A stretch of DNA of 64,000 nt, taken from NCBI GenBank assembly GCA_019119335.1, contig DWXF01000025.1, forward strand, positions 1 to 64,000, read 5' to 3'. Origin of the DNA: Candidatus Flavonifractor merdavium (lineage in GTDB: Bacteria; Bacillota; Clostridia; Oscillospirales; Oscillospiraceae). Under the pieces are notes generated by a model. The model made no database searches and had not been told where the DNA came from. It was given only the letters and a program-made list of their open reading frames with translations. A program made the position numbers and the translations under genes. This document shows, piece by piece, positions 1 to 7,946 of the stretch (position 1 is the first letter of the stretch; the number at the start of each line of letters is the position of its first letter).

Positions 1-64
1 ATCTTTCCTCCCGGTGAATGCGCCCCAGGAATGCAGAATTCCTAAACCATAATGAAAATGCCGA

Positions 65-105
65 CCGCCATCTCAATGCCTGTGCACTGAGATGGCGGCC
101 TTTTT
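65..105. terminator. Strong hairpin downstream of the last ICE gene in the window
   Basis: CCGCCATCTCA (65-75) pairs perfectly with TGAGATGGCGG (88-98) around a 12-base loop, and CCTTTTT follows on the plus strand. The T-run favours rightward termination of a gene left of the window. The hairpin also lies about 30 bases after the stop at 127 and could act on the leftward transcript, where a weaker CATTTTC follows. Nothing else is recognisable in 1-126. Confidence 0.6.
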
Positions 106-126
106 ATACGCCGGGAGATTTTACGG

Positions 127-297
127 TTACAGATAACATATCGCTTCTTTCCATTGCGCAGGAGAATAGTCCTCAGGACAAAGCTGCCTGATAGCCCTGT
201 GAATGGGCTCACGATCAGGAAGGAAGCGCAGATCAGAGAGGTAATCGCACCCTACCAGCGTCTGCAGATCCTCCAAAAGCTGTTTATCCTGCCCCAT
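127..297 (-). CDS. Small ICE protein of unknown function
   Basis: An open frame of 56 codons, compact and charged, with no signal peptide or membrane segment. I prefer the ATG at 297. A GTG at 309 would overlap the end of the upstream S1-domain gene, but no ribosome site precedes it. It directly follows that gene (stop at 303) and is probably co-transcribed and translationally coupled with it. Small genes like this are common at the end of the replication block of Tn1549-like elements. I do not recognise the family and see no motif that suggests a function. Confidence 0.6.
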   Translation of the reverse strand: MGQDKQLLEDLQTLVGCDYLSDLRFLPDREPIHRAIRQLCPEDYSPAQWKEAICYL

Positions 298-302
298 GCC
301 GC

Positions 303-1838
303 TCACCACTTGGACAGGATGCGCCCATAAATGAGGTGCCGTTCATAGTCGAACTGCTTGATCGCCAGGATCACAGTGTCTCCAACGTGGAAGTCACTGT
401 CCGAATGGCGGGTGGAATAGAGGCACAGGCACACCGTTTCATCGGGCAGCGTACAGAACACGCCGCCGCCGTATTTACCGGAAATGACGGCCTGTCTGCG
501 GCTGCCGATGGGGTGGCGTTTGATGGCGCCGAAGAAGGGGTTCGCCATGGTCTCCTTGACGGAGACCCACATCTGCCCGGACTGCCGGTTGTATTCTTTC
601 AAAATGCAGTCCAGCTCCTGACCAGGATGGTACCGCTCCCGGAGATCGGGGGTGGCCGTATAGGTCAAATCCTTCTGGCTCAGGCTCATGTCCCGGCCGC
701 CGCACTCCACCAGGCACCGCTTGGGGCCCACAGACAGCACGCGGCAGGTGAGCTTTTCTCCAAGCTCGTGGCCGTTCCTTGCTGTATCGAAGAAATGCCG
801 GCGCGCCAGCATGGCCATCCGGCGGGAGCCAATGGCTACGCCGCCCTCGCGGTCCACGTCCATAATGGTGTAGTCGATCTCAGCACCGGTCATATTGCGC
901 AGCACATAGGGGGGGCGCTCCTGGCCGGGCATCCACACCTCCGTCTCCGGGACCAGCACCTTGACGCGATAGCTGATGATGACCGCGCACTGCATTCTGC
1001 GCCGCTCGATCTGGCCGGTCTCCCGGTTCCGGACCGTGAAGGAGTGGGTGTCAATGCCCATGATCCGCCCGGTCAGAAGGGACTTGGAACGGTAGGAGGC
1101 ATAGATGGCATTCCATTCCTCCCGCTCTTCCTCCGTGAGGTCCCGGTCCAATTCATTCAGGTCCAAGGAGAGGAGCGCCGGTTTGTTTTTCAGCGGCCTG
1201 CTGGCAAACTGTTCCTTGGGGCCCGTTTCTGCAGCGGCCGTTCTCCGGACCCGCCGGGGCCTTGCTCCGCCGGCAGGCGGCGCCGCCGCAGGTGCAGACG
1301 CCGGTTCTTCCGCCGGCTCTTCCGCGTCCCCAGGGTCTGCGCCGTCCAAGGACGCTGCTTCCGGATCTTCCGGTTCGCCGGTTTCCTCCAGGACAAATGC
1401 TGCCGTCTCGGCGTCATGCTCCTCACCGCCGGGATCAGAAGCGTCCACCCCATCCGAAGCATCTTCGTCCAAGGCGGCCTCCACAGGGTCTCCATCCTCA
1501 GATTCGCCCTCACCGGGCGTCTCCTGGGGCGCCTCTGCGGGGCCCTCAGCCGCCTTTTTCCTGGATGTACGCTTACGCTTGGGTTTCTCTTCCGCGGGCT
1601 CCTGGGCCTCCTGAGCGGTCTCTCCGCTGTCCTCCATGGGAACATCGGGCTCCAGCTGCCCATCTCCCTGCTCGGCAAAGGAGGCGGCATCTTCCGCAGC
1701 ACCGTCGTTTACCCCGTCACCGGCAAATTCACTTTCCCCGGCGGCGCCCTCCATGGGCACATCTTCAAGCAGCACAGCGCCGCTCTGCTCCCCGCCATCG
1801 TTGAGCTCTATCCGTTCTTCCTGTACGTCGTAATTCAT
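303..1838 (-). CDS. Acidic S1/OB-fold RNA-binding domain protein of the ICE
   Basis: 511 residues. The start is the ATG at 1838, preceded by GGAAGGAG at good spacing; an in-frame ATG further up at 1889 lies inside the neighbouring gene. Residues 1 to about 210 are highly acidic (E, D, A, G, P) with one basic patch KPKRKRTSRKK near residue 90, so probably disordered. From about residue 250 to the end come consecutive beta-rich blocks that read as S1-type OB folds (LTCRVLSVGPKRCLVECGG and QAVISGKYGGGVFCTL). S1 domains bind RNA, so a role in RNA binding is inferred. It lies immediately downstream of the 182-aa accessory gene and upstream of the small gene at 127. Confidence 0.8.
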   Translation of the reverse strand: MNYDVQEERIELNDGGEQSGAVLLEDVPMEGAAGESEFAGDGVNDGAAEDAASFAEQGDGQLEPDVPMEDSGETAQEAQEPAEEKPKRKRTSRKKAAEGPAEAPQETPGEGESEDGDPVEAALDEDASDGVDASDPGGEEHDAETAAFVLEETGEPEDPEAASLDGADPGDAEEPAEEPASAPAAAPPAGGARPRRVRRTAAAETGPKEQFASRPLKNKPALLSLDLNELDRDLTEEEREEWNAIYASYRSKSLLTGRIMGIDTHSFTVRNRETGQIERRRMQCAVIISYRVKVLVPETEVWMPGQERPPYVLRNMTGAEIDYTIMDVDREGGVAIGSRRMAMLARRHFFDTARNGHELGEKLTCRVLSVGPKRCLVECGGRDMSLSQKDLTYTATPDLRERYHPGQELDCILKEYNRQSGQMWVSVKETMANPFFGAIKRHPIGSRRQAVISGKYGGGVFCTLPDETVCLCLYSTRHSDSDFHVGDTVILAIKQFDYERHLIYGRILSKW

Positions 1839-1885
1839 AGTCTGACTCCTTCCTGTATGGTTTGAGATTGGTCCGCCATTGCGCG

Positions 1886-2434
1886 TCATTGCCGGGCATC
1901 ACCTCCCTTAAAGAACCGCAGCCTGCCTTCCTGCCGGATGACAAAGTAGTGCCGTTGGCGCAGGTGGAGAAGCTGATGCTGCTCCAGACTGGTGAGAAAC
2001 AGGAGCACGGTCACATCCTGGGGCTGCTGGGCCAGGAGTATGCCGGTGATCGACTCGCGCCCGGGTTCCACCGGCAGCACGCCGAAGGCGTCGATCCGCC
2101 CGCCCTCCCGCTCCAACAGAAAACATAGCTTATAGGGCGGCATCCGGCTGGTCAGCTGAATCGGCGGTCCAGACGCCAGCGAGAGGAGAACGTCAAGGGC
2201 GCACAGCATTGCATGGTCCGCCCCCTTTCCCCTGAGCTCCGCTAGACAGATCAGCCCGTCGTCCATGGGGATCAGCTCACCGGCGTAGCGGAGGTGGCGC
2301 AGGATGGCTTCGCAGTGGGACTGCACTTTGGCGGGATCATAAAGCCGCATAAGGGGAAGCACCTGATCCTGCCGCATCCATCCCGTTTCCCGCAGCACGC
2401 CGAGAAGAAACTGCTGGTCTTTCGTCAAAAGCAT
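1886..2434 (-). CDS. Conserved ICE accessory protein (DUF5697-like), possible wHTH
   Basis: 182 residues, soluble, without signal peptide. The N-terminus (LTKDQQFLLGVLRETGW followed by two predicted helices) resembles a winged-helix segment, followed by a beta-rich half. I recall this type of protein as DUF5697, found next to the RepA_N gene in gut Firmicutes conjugative elements; the family name is from memory and should be checked. It follows the RepA_N gene by 15 bases and precedes the S1-domain gene by 47 bases, so it probably belongs to the same transcript. Function unknown. Confidence 0.7.
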   Translation of the reverse strand: MLLTKDQQFLLGVLRETGWMRQDQVLPLMRLYDPAKVQSHCEAILRHLRYAGELIPMDDGLICLAELRGKGADHAMLCALDVLLSLASGPPIQLTSRMPPYKLCFLLEREGGRIDAFGVLPVEPGRESITGILLAQQPQDVTVLLFLTSLEQHQLLHLRQRHYFVIRQEGRLRFFKGGDARQ

Positions 2435-2449
2435 CTGCCCCGCCCCCTC

Positions 2450-3598
2450 TCACGCTCCGTCGCCGGAATACCCGCCGAGGCTGTTGAGATAGGGGTCAAG
2501 CAGAAGATCGCTTTGTGCCTCACAGATCGCATTAAAAATGACCGCCATGGTATAGGCGGTCGAGTTCTTGATGGACCTCTGATTTTGATGCAGTTTTCGC
2601 TCCACAGTCTGGAGGGTGGTGCTGTCCAGATCCCACAGCCGGGAGCGTACGTTGGCCTGGGGCAATATGGCCCGCCCAATGCGGTATTCTTTCGTGTAGA
2701 ACAGCCGCTCAATCGCGTTTTCAAACACCTTTGCCGTTTCCGCGTCAAACAGCCATAGCGAACAGTTCTCCAGGATCTGCTCCAACTGCTCCTGTTCGGA
2801 AAGATTTCTCCACCACTGTCCAAGTCTGTCCGTCCCCTCCGGATAGCCCCCCGGTGGGATAGATAGACTGACTTCAGTATGAATCCGCTCAGTATGACTT
2901 GAATCAATATAATTGGGGTCCCGCTGGTCGATCTCTGCAAGTTCTGTTTGCGCACCTCTTGAAGTTTCATCCCCGGCCCTCATGAAGTCCTTGTTTGGAA
3001 CTTCTGAAGCAGACATAGGTGCGCCCGGTGCCTGCTGGTTGGGATCAAGAAGTTCTGAGCCGGCACTTCTGGCCAGTGCTTGTTCCTCTTGTGATCCTGC
3101 TGCAGGTACCCCTTCCGCAGGCCCTTCAGGGGATTCGCCCGGGGCATTCATGGAGCCCGGCTGTTCTCCGCCGGCTGCCTCGTGCTCCGGCGGAACAAAC
3201 GGCGCGCTGCCGTCCACCACTTCCTCATGCTTGACCAAAGCCAGGTAGATTTGATTGGCGTCACCGCGCCCGCAGCGGCGCTCCCAGATCAGCCCGGAGG
3301 CCGACAGCTCTTTCATGGCCTCGATAATCTTGTGGTAGCTCACCTGCATCTCCGCAGCCAGGGAGCGTCTGGTATAGACGATAAACACCTCGCCGTCATC
3401 GTTGATCCAGCCGTTGAGCCTGGAGAGCTGAAAGCGGTTGAGCAAAAAGGTGTAGGCCACCTTTGCCACCAAAGAGAGCTCCATGTATCTGGAGTCCGTG
3501 AACAGCCACCGGGGCATCTGGAGATGGTAGATATTTTGAATGTCGCCCTGCTTCATCAGCGGGAAAGACGGCTTTTTTGTCATGGGTGCTGCCTTCAT
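2450..3598 (-). CDS. repA: RepA_N-family replication initiator protein A
   Basis: 382 residues, start ATG 3598 after AAAGGAG. The N-terminal about 115 residues carry the RepA_N winged-helix signature: the motif FTDSRYMELSLVAKVAYTFL, then VYTRRSLAAEMQVSYHKI and LIWERRCGRGDANQIYL. A variable Pro/Gly/Ala-rich linker (about 125-235) joins it to a helical C-terminal domain (about 250-375), which I believe is DUF6017. RepA_N proteins initiate replication of low-copy Gram-positive plasmids and occur on Tn1549-like ICEs. With ParA/ParB at the other side of the element, this suggests that the excised circle can replicate and be partitioned (inference). Confidence 0.87.
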   Translation of the reverse strand: MKAAPMTKKPSFPLMKQGDIQNIYHLQMPRWLFTDSRYMELSLVAKVAYTFLLNRFQLSRLNGWINDDGEVFIVYTRRSLAAEMQVSYHKIIEAMKELSASGLIWERRCGRGDANQIYLALVKHEEVVDGSAPFVPPEHEAAGGEQPGSMNAPGESPEGPAEGVPAAGSQEEQALARSAGSELLDPNQQAPGAPMSASEVPNKDFMRAGDETSRGAQTELAEIDQRDPNYIDSSHTERIHTEVSLSIPPGGYPEGTDRLGQWWRNLSEQEQLEQILENCSLWLFDAETAKVFENAIERLFYTKEYRIGRAILPQANVRSRLWDLDSTTLQTVERKLHQNQRSIKNSTAYTMAVIFNAICEAQSDLLLDPYLNSLGGYSGDGA

Positions 3599-3662
3599 GG
3601 TGATTCACTCCTTTTCCTATCAATCGAATTTGGGAATTGCCGTCCTGCCAGGCAAAAGGGAA

Positions 3663-3684
3663 AGGAGGAAGAAATCTTCCTCCT
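3663..3684 (-). terminator. Small hairpin between the VirD4 and RepA genes
   Basis: AGGAGGAAG (3663-3671) and CTTCCTCCT (3676-3684) form a 9-bp stem with a 4-base loop just after the VirD4 stop codon. On the minus strand TTCCCTTTT follows, a poor U-tract. It may be a weak terminator or attenuator between the coupling-protein gene and repA. Confidence 0.35.
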
Positions 3685-3688
3685 CCGC

Positions 3689-5824
3689 CTATGGCCCGCC
3701 CACCTCGTCCGGCAGCATTTCAATCAAATCAAAGGCTCCGTAGGGAGAATCCACATCCGGCTGATCCTCGCCGCCAGCGTCCGGCTCCGGGGCCCGCTCG
3801 CACTCTTGGCCGGTGCTCTTCCCAGCATCCGATGCGGGTTGGTGAGCCGCTTCTGGCTCGGAAACTGTCGGGACTGGATCGCCTGCAGACGGAATCGGCT
3901 GTTCTGCGGATTGTGCCGCAGCCTGCTCGGGCTCTGCTTTTGTGGTCTCTTCCAGGCGGCGCCATTCGGGAACATAATCGGCGATCCGTACATCATGCAG
4001 CTTGGAAAAGCTGGGATGCTCTTCCGGTGTGATCTTGTAGAGCTTCAATGGCTTCTGGCCGCGCAGCAAAACGATGCTCTCTCGGTTATCCATCCGCAGG
4101 ATCTCGTCCGGGAGCATAAGGGCGCGCTGGGTATTGCTCTTGGTCTGGCTGTATGGCCGGGTGGAATTATAGACTGGGGAGAAAAGCGGCTGGAGGGGCA
4201 TCTGATTGTTTTCCACCTTGATGGTGACCATGCCGCACTTTTTGGAGATATAGGTCGCCGTATCCACATCATTGCATCCAAGGCAGATCTGAATATCCGT
4301 GCAGCCGATGAGCTCCTCCCACTCGGTTTTGGGGTACCGGTCCTGCAGCTGAGGGATGGATTGAACTACGAGTTGGCAGAAGATCCCGGAGCCGCGGCAG
4401 AAATTCAAAACCTTTTTGAAATCGGGCAGCTTTCCAATATTACAGAATTCCTCCAAGCAGACATTGACCTTGATGGGAAGCCGCCCATGCTCTCCGTGTC
4501 GGCGCCCATAGTCGATAAGCCGAGAAAAAAGTTGGGAGAAGAACAGCGAGCTTAAAAACTCCAGCGAAGAATCCTGAGCAGAGATACAGCAGAAAAACGC
4601 ACAGGGTCTCCTGCCGGGTAAAGTCAGGTCAATCTCGTTGTAAGAAGTAATCTTGTCTACCAGCGGGTTTTGAAACACCGAGAGACGGTTACCCAAGCCA
4701 ATGGCGATGTTACCCCAGATCTGTCGGTTTGCCAGCTTGAAGATGCCGTATGGTGCCAATGCCGGATGATTTTTGGGAAGCGTCTCAAAGCGCCGCTCCA
4801 GATCTGCAAAGGATTCGTTGGACAGCATTCGATAGATGGCGCCCAGGGACCTTTGCTGAATCGGCAGCAGCTCATTGGTTCCAGGAACCGTCTGGGTCGC
4901 GACATAGTGCATCAGGGCCATGAGGAGGTTGAGCTCTGCTTTTTCCCAGAAGTCCTGCCGCTCATTGGCGTTAGAGGTATTCTTGATGATGACTTCTGCA
5001 ATGGACTGTACCAGATCCTTGTCCTTTTCAATGCCACTCAGGCAGTTCCATGCGTCGCTGTTCTCCATGTCCAAAAGATTAAACATTTTCACCTCATAGC
5101 CCTGTTCTCGCAGAAACGAAGAGGTGCTTTCATAGAGTTCTCCCTTGGGGTCCACGCAGATCAGACTTTCCTGTGTATTCCGTTTTGCGGCACACTGGAG
5201 GATAAAGGGCTTCACCAGACCGCGTGTCTTTCCGGAACCCGTAGCGCCATAAGCCATGATGTGTTCAGTAAGGCCGCTGTCGGGGCGCAGCGATACATAT
5301 TCGGCGTACTTGTCGGCATCGTCCGGATCGTCCTTCTGCTTCCCCAGGATCGTCCCGGACAGCTCAGAGATCGGACCGGTCAGCAAGACCTTTTCCTGTT
5401 CTTTTTTTGACATGAAGCCGGAGGTACCGTGGGTACCGTCTGGCAAAATGTCAAACCCACGTTTATCTCGAATGTATTTATAGCCGGAAAACCAAATATA
5501 GCCTTTCTTGGTGAGGAGGCAAAACATCAAGAAGCAAAAGCCGGTCACTCCCAGGCCGGTGGGGGTAAACACGGCGAGCCAGTTGGAAAAGGGATTGACC
5601 ACCCAGATCGTGGTCGCAGCGGCCGGATCGCCTCCAAAGGTTGACTCGATGCCCAGGCGAATGGAGTTGATCAGCATTCCGTAAAAGTACCAGCAAAACA
5701 GCGCCAAAGGAATGTAGAGTTTCCACTTTCCCTTGCGCCGCTCCAAAAAACGGTCCAGTTTTTTCCCCCAGCGGGCCGAAATGCGGTCCTCCAAGTGAGC
5801 CAACTTTTCCGATAGTCTAAACAT
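3689..5824 (-). CDS. VirD4/TraG-type conjugative coupling ATPase
   Basis: 711 residues. I place the start at ATG 5824, with AGGTGG eight bases upstream; a GTG at 5836 sits too close to that site. Two N-terminal membrane segments lie around residues 25-50 and 75-105 (the second contains VTGFCFLMFCLL). The ATPase core has Walker A GATGSGKTRGL near residue 195 and CVDPKGELYEST near residue 225. Coupling proteins bring the relaxosome to the type IV secretion channel and energise DNA transfer. The last about 80 residues are an acidic Pro/Ala/Glu-rich tail. The start overlaps the end of the gene at 5817 by 8 bases, which implies coupled translation. Confidence 0.93.
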   Translation of the reverse strand: MFRLSEKLAHLEDRISARWGKKLDRFLERRKGKWKLYIPLALFCWYFYGMLINSIRLGIESTFGGDPAAATTIWVVNPFSNWLAVFTPTGLGVTGFCFLMFCLLTKKGYIWFSGYKYIRDKRGFDILPDGTHGTSGFMSKKEQEKVLLTGPISELSGTILGKQKDDPDDADKYAEYVSLRPDSGLTEHIMAYGATGSGKTRGLVKPFILQCAAKRNTQESLICVDPKGELYESTSSFLREQGYEVKMFNLLDMENSDAWNCLSGIEKDKDLVQSIAEVIIKNTSNANERQDFWEKAELNLLMALMHYVATQTVPGTNELLPIQQRSLGAIYRMLSNESFADLERRFETLPKNHPALAPYGIFKLANRQIWGNIAIGLGNRLSVFQNPLVDKITSYNEIDLTLPGRRPCAFFCCISAQDSSLEFLSSLFFSQLFSRLIDYGRRHGEHGRLPIKVNVCLEEFCNIGKLPDFKKVLNFCRGSGIFCQLVVQSIPQLQDRYPKTEWEELIGCTDIQICLGCNDVDTATYISKKCGMVTIKVENNQMPLQPLFSPVYNSTRPYSQTKSNTQRALMLPDEILRMDNRESIVLLRGQKPLKLYKITPEEHPSFSKLHDVRIADYVPEWRRLEETTKAEPEQAAAQSAEQPIPSAGDPVPTVSEPEAAHQPASDAGKSTGQECERAPEPDAGGEDQPDVDSPYGAFDLIEMLPDEVGGP

Positions 5825-6932
5825 GGACCAGACCACCTTTCCATCTCAGCGGCTCTTCCGGCCAGGGGTCTCCTGTGACACAGCGATCGCCAAACGCGGC
5901 CGCAAGCACCTGATGGTTGATGCGCAGCGCCCGGACCGGAGCGCCCCGCGGGAATTGTTCCAAAAGAAGCCCGGACATCTGACCTTCCAAGGCCGCTACG
6001 AGGATCTCACGCCGGCTCTGTTGAATGGCATCACGGCATACCCGCTCCAGACGTCGAAGGTCCATGTCCACAGCGATCACCAACGGATTCCCGTCCACAT
6101 GGCCGTCCGCTTCAGGAAGGCGGCTGTCTTTGGGATTCCACCGGGCGCCAAAGGCCGCTTGGGCAATGCGGGCGCGGTAGTTCTCCTGACGCATGATTGC
6201 CAGCTGCATGACACCTGTATCATCACAGGCAACCAGAGACACGGGGATTCCCAGTTGCGGATAAGCTTGACTGTAATCGATAAATCCCTTTTTTCCGTTC
6301 CGCTCAGATGGTGTCTGAGTGGATATGAGCTCATAGAGGGAATGATAGCTTTCCCCCGCCAGGATCAGCGCCTGGGGAGTATCCAGCCGCTCGCTGAACA
6401 CACTGGCCAGGTTATGAAGATGGGACAGCTCGTTGTTCATGAAAAAGCCGGGACTCTGCCGGCTGGCGTACTGGAGAAGGTAAGCACAGTTCCCCCAATG
6501 ACCGAAGCCGACACAGCTTGCCGCATTCATCAGGTTTCCATTTCCGCCGCGAAGAGCGAAAGCGGGCAAAAACACAGGCTGCCGTTTCAGCCGTTCTACG
6601 TTGTCATAGGCAGGCTCAATTCCTGCCCCCAGGCAGGTTAGCAGAACGGTCCCGACTTCTAAGCGGCGACGCAGGGCCGGGCTTTGGGCGTATGGTCGTT
6701 TGGTGGGTACATGACAGGGGACCTCCAGGGAGGTCAGAAATTGATAACCCTCCGGGGAGGGCATCAGATACTGATTGCTGCGGGAAAAGGTCAAAAGTCC
6801 CAGGGCGGACAAAAGCTCCGCTTCCCGGTAAAGCTGTTTCAGGGAACGAAGGCTTCGCAGCGGCGCCAGGGGGAGCCACTGATAGGCTCCTGCCAGACGG
6901 AGCAGGCCAAAGTCCCTGCGGTCATAAAGCAT
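5817..6932 (-). CDS. ICE protein with N-terminal wHTH-like region, unknown function
   Basis: 371 residues from ATG 6932, which follows GAGGAGGG; an open extension to 7088 lacks a ribosome site and runs into a repeat cluster. The first about 75 residues (YDRRDFGLLRLAGAYQWLPL, then a helix and a LTFSRSNQYLMPSPEGYQFL wing) look like a winged helix. This resembles the replication-relaxation/MobC-like proteins that sit next to coupling proteins in some elements. The rest has no motif I can name. It overlaps the start of the VirD4 gene by 8 bases. The TGTAAC repeats directly upstream (6964-7170) could be its own operator or the origin it acts on (inference). Confidence 0.75.
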   Translation of the reverse strand: MLYDRRDFGLLRLAGAYQWLPLAPLRSLRSLKQLYREAELLSALGLLTFSRSNQYLMPSPEGYQFLTSLEVPCHVPTKRPYAQSPALRRRLEVGTVLLTCLGAGIEPAYDNVERLKRQPVFLPAFALRGGNGNLMNAASCVGFGHWGNCAYLLQYASRQSPGFFMNNELSHLHNLASVFSERLDTPQALILAGESYHSLYELISTQTPSERNGKKGFIDYSQAYPQLGIPVSLVACDDTGVMQLAIMRQENYRARIAQAAFGARWNPKDSRLPEADGHVDGNPLVIAVDMDLRRLERVCRDAIQQSRREILVAALEGQMSGLLLEQFPRGAPVRALRINHQVLAAAFGDRCVTGDPWPEEPLRWKGGLVHV

Positions 6933-6963
6933 GGTAGCCCTCCTCTCGGATTCAGGGCTCATT

Positions 6964-7170
6964 TGTAACGGTAGGTGGCATAGGACATCTACAAATTTGA
7001 GATGTAACCGATGGTCTAACGCTTCAAAAGGCCGTATGCGCATAGAAAAAGTACCGGAACATCCGTTACATCCCGGTTTGGGAGTCACCGAACATCCGGA
7101 TTGAAATGGGGTGCCTTATGTAACGGAAGAAATTGGGCATCTCCGCCGCCGGCGCAGCGGAATGTAACCG
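6964..7170. repeat. Five-copy ATGTAAC(C/G)G repeat cluster (candidate operator, oriT or iterons)
   Basis: In the 267-base spacer 6933-7199 the octamer TGTAAC(C/G)G occurs at 6964-6971, 7003-7010, 7119-7126 and 7163-7170, and in inverse orientation at 7063-7070. Four of the five copies extend to ATGTAAC(C/G)G. Between them GAACATCCG occurs twice (7057-7065, 7090-7098). There is no gene in the spacer. Regular spacing of about 40-60 bases and mixed orientation fit repeated protein binding sites. Confidence 0.65.
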
Positions 7171-7199
7171 AAATCCTTGCGGGAAAGTGACTAAAGCAA

Positions 7200-7859
7200 T
7201 CAACGGAAGATGGGGTATTGATCGGCGCGCATACAGAAGAAATCCCCGGCATCCGCCCCAGGAAGGACATAGATATGGCATACCTGCTCCGACGAGCGCG
7301 TGGAGAGGAGACACACGCCCAGAGTGTACTGGTCATCGTCCTCGACCACCCGTCCCTTGAGGGCATTGGAGATCGCCTTCCAGCCCTTGTTGTCCTGGTC
7401 ATAGACCTGCCGGGCGTGGATGTCGCTGTGCTCGTCGATCACCAGCAGAGCCTCTTTCAACATGGGGAGCTTTCCGTGTCTTCGCTCCAGACGGTCCAGA
7501 AGACGGGTCACCGTGTCAGTAATCCATATAGGGCTTGCAAAGCGGCAGTTGGGCAGCAGGGCGTTGAGCTGGATGTGCAGCCATCCAAACTCGTTACACT
7601 CCGCCCGGCCGGCAATCTCCAGAGGCTCCAGCACAGGCTTATAGCCGATGGGCTGGGTGGGGTACAGATAGTGGGCGCAGAGTGTCCGCAGCTCCACGGT
7701 GCCCTGTTCCATTTGGCAGGCCGTCTGCTCCAATTCCTTGGATAGCTCCACAGACGGAGCCAGGCTCTGGTCCAGTAAGGCGGCGATCCGCCCGCTGGAT
7801 TTGAAGGCTTCAAAGGTAATCTCCTGAATGCGCTTGATATGTTCTTTTTGCTCAGACAT
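7200..7859 (-). CDS. Conserved ICE accessory protein (possibly DUF6100)
   Basis: 219 residues, start ATG 7859 after AGGAGGAG. N-terminal half is helical and may form a short coiled coil (residues 1-55); no signal peptide or membrane segment. The C-terminal half contains charged stretches such as LLVIDEHSDIHARQVYDQ. I associate it from memory with DUF6100, which appears beside virB4 in this ICE family; function is not known. It lies 87 bases downstream of the virB4 stop, separated by a strong hairpin, and just upstream of the TGTAAC repeat cluster. Confidence 0.72.
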   Translation of the reverse strand: MSEQKEHIKRIQEITFEAFKSSGRIAALLDQSLAPSVELSKELEQTACQMEQGTVELRTLCAHYLYPTQPIGYKPVLEPLEIAGRAECNEFGWLHIQLNALLPNCRFASPIWITDTVTRLLDRLERRHGKLPMLKEALLVIDEHSDIHARQVYDQDNKGWKAISNALKGRVVEDDDQYTLGVCLLSTRSSEQVCHIYVLPGADAGDFFCMRADQYPIFR

Positions 7860-7904
7860 TTGTACTGCTCCTCCTATTGCTTGATAATTGATAATGCAAT
7901 CACG

Positions 7905-7944
7905 AAGAGCGCAGCCTGCCGAACTGGCAAGCTGCGCTCTTTTT
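7905..7944. terminator. Long hairpin between virB4 and the next gene
   Basis: AAGAGCGCAGC (7905-7915) pairs with GCTGCGCTCTT (7931-7941), extended inwards by TGCC/GGCA. The U-tract (CTTTTT) lies on the plus strand, although all neighbouring genes are on the minus strand. It therefore fits a block against antisense transcription, or a processing/stability hairpin on the leftward mRNA, better than a terminator of virB4. Confidence 0.5.
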
Positions 7945-7946
7945 CA

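Noticed and set aside
336-1865. Long plus-strand open frame of about 500 codons
   Set aside because: Antisense to the acidic S1-domain gene; composition is a reflection of its GC-rich codons, with no ribosome site or known motif.
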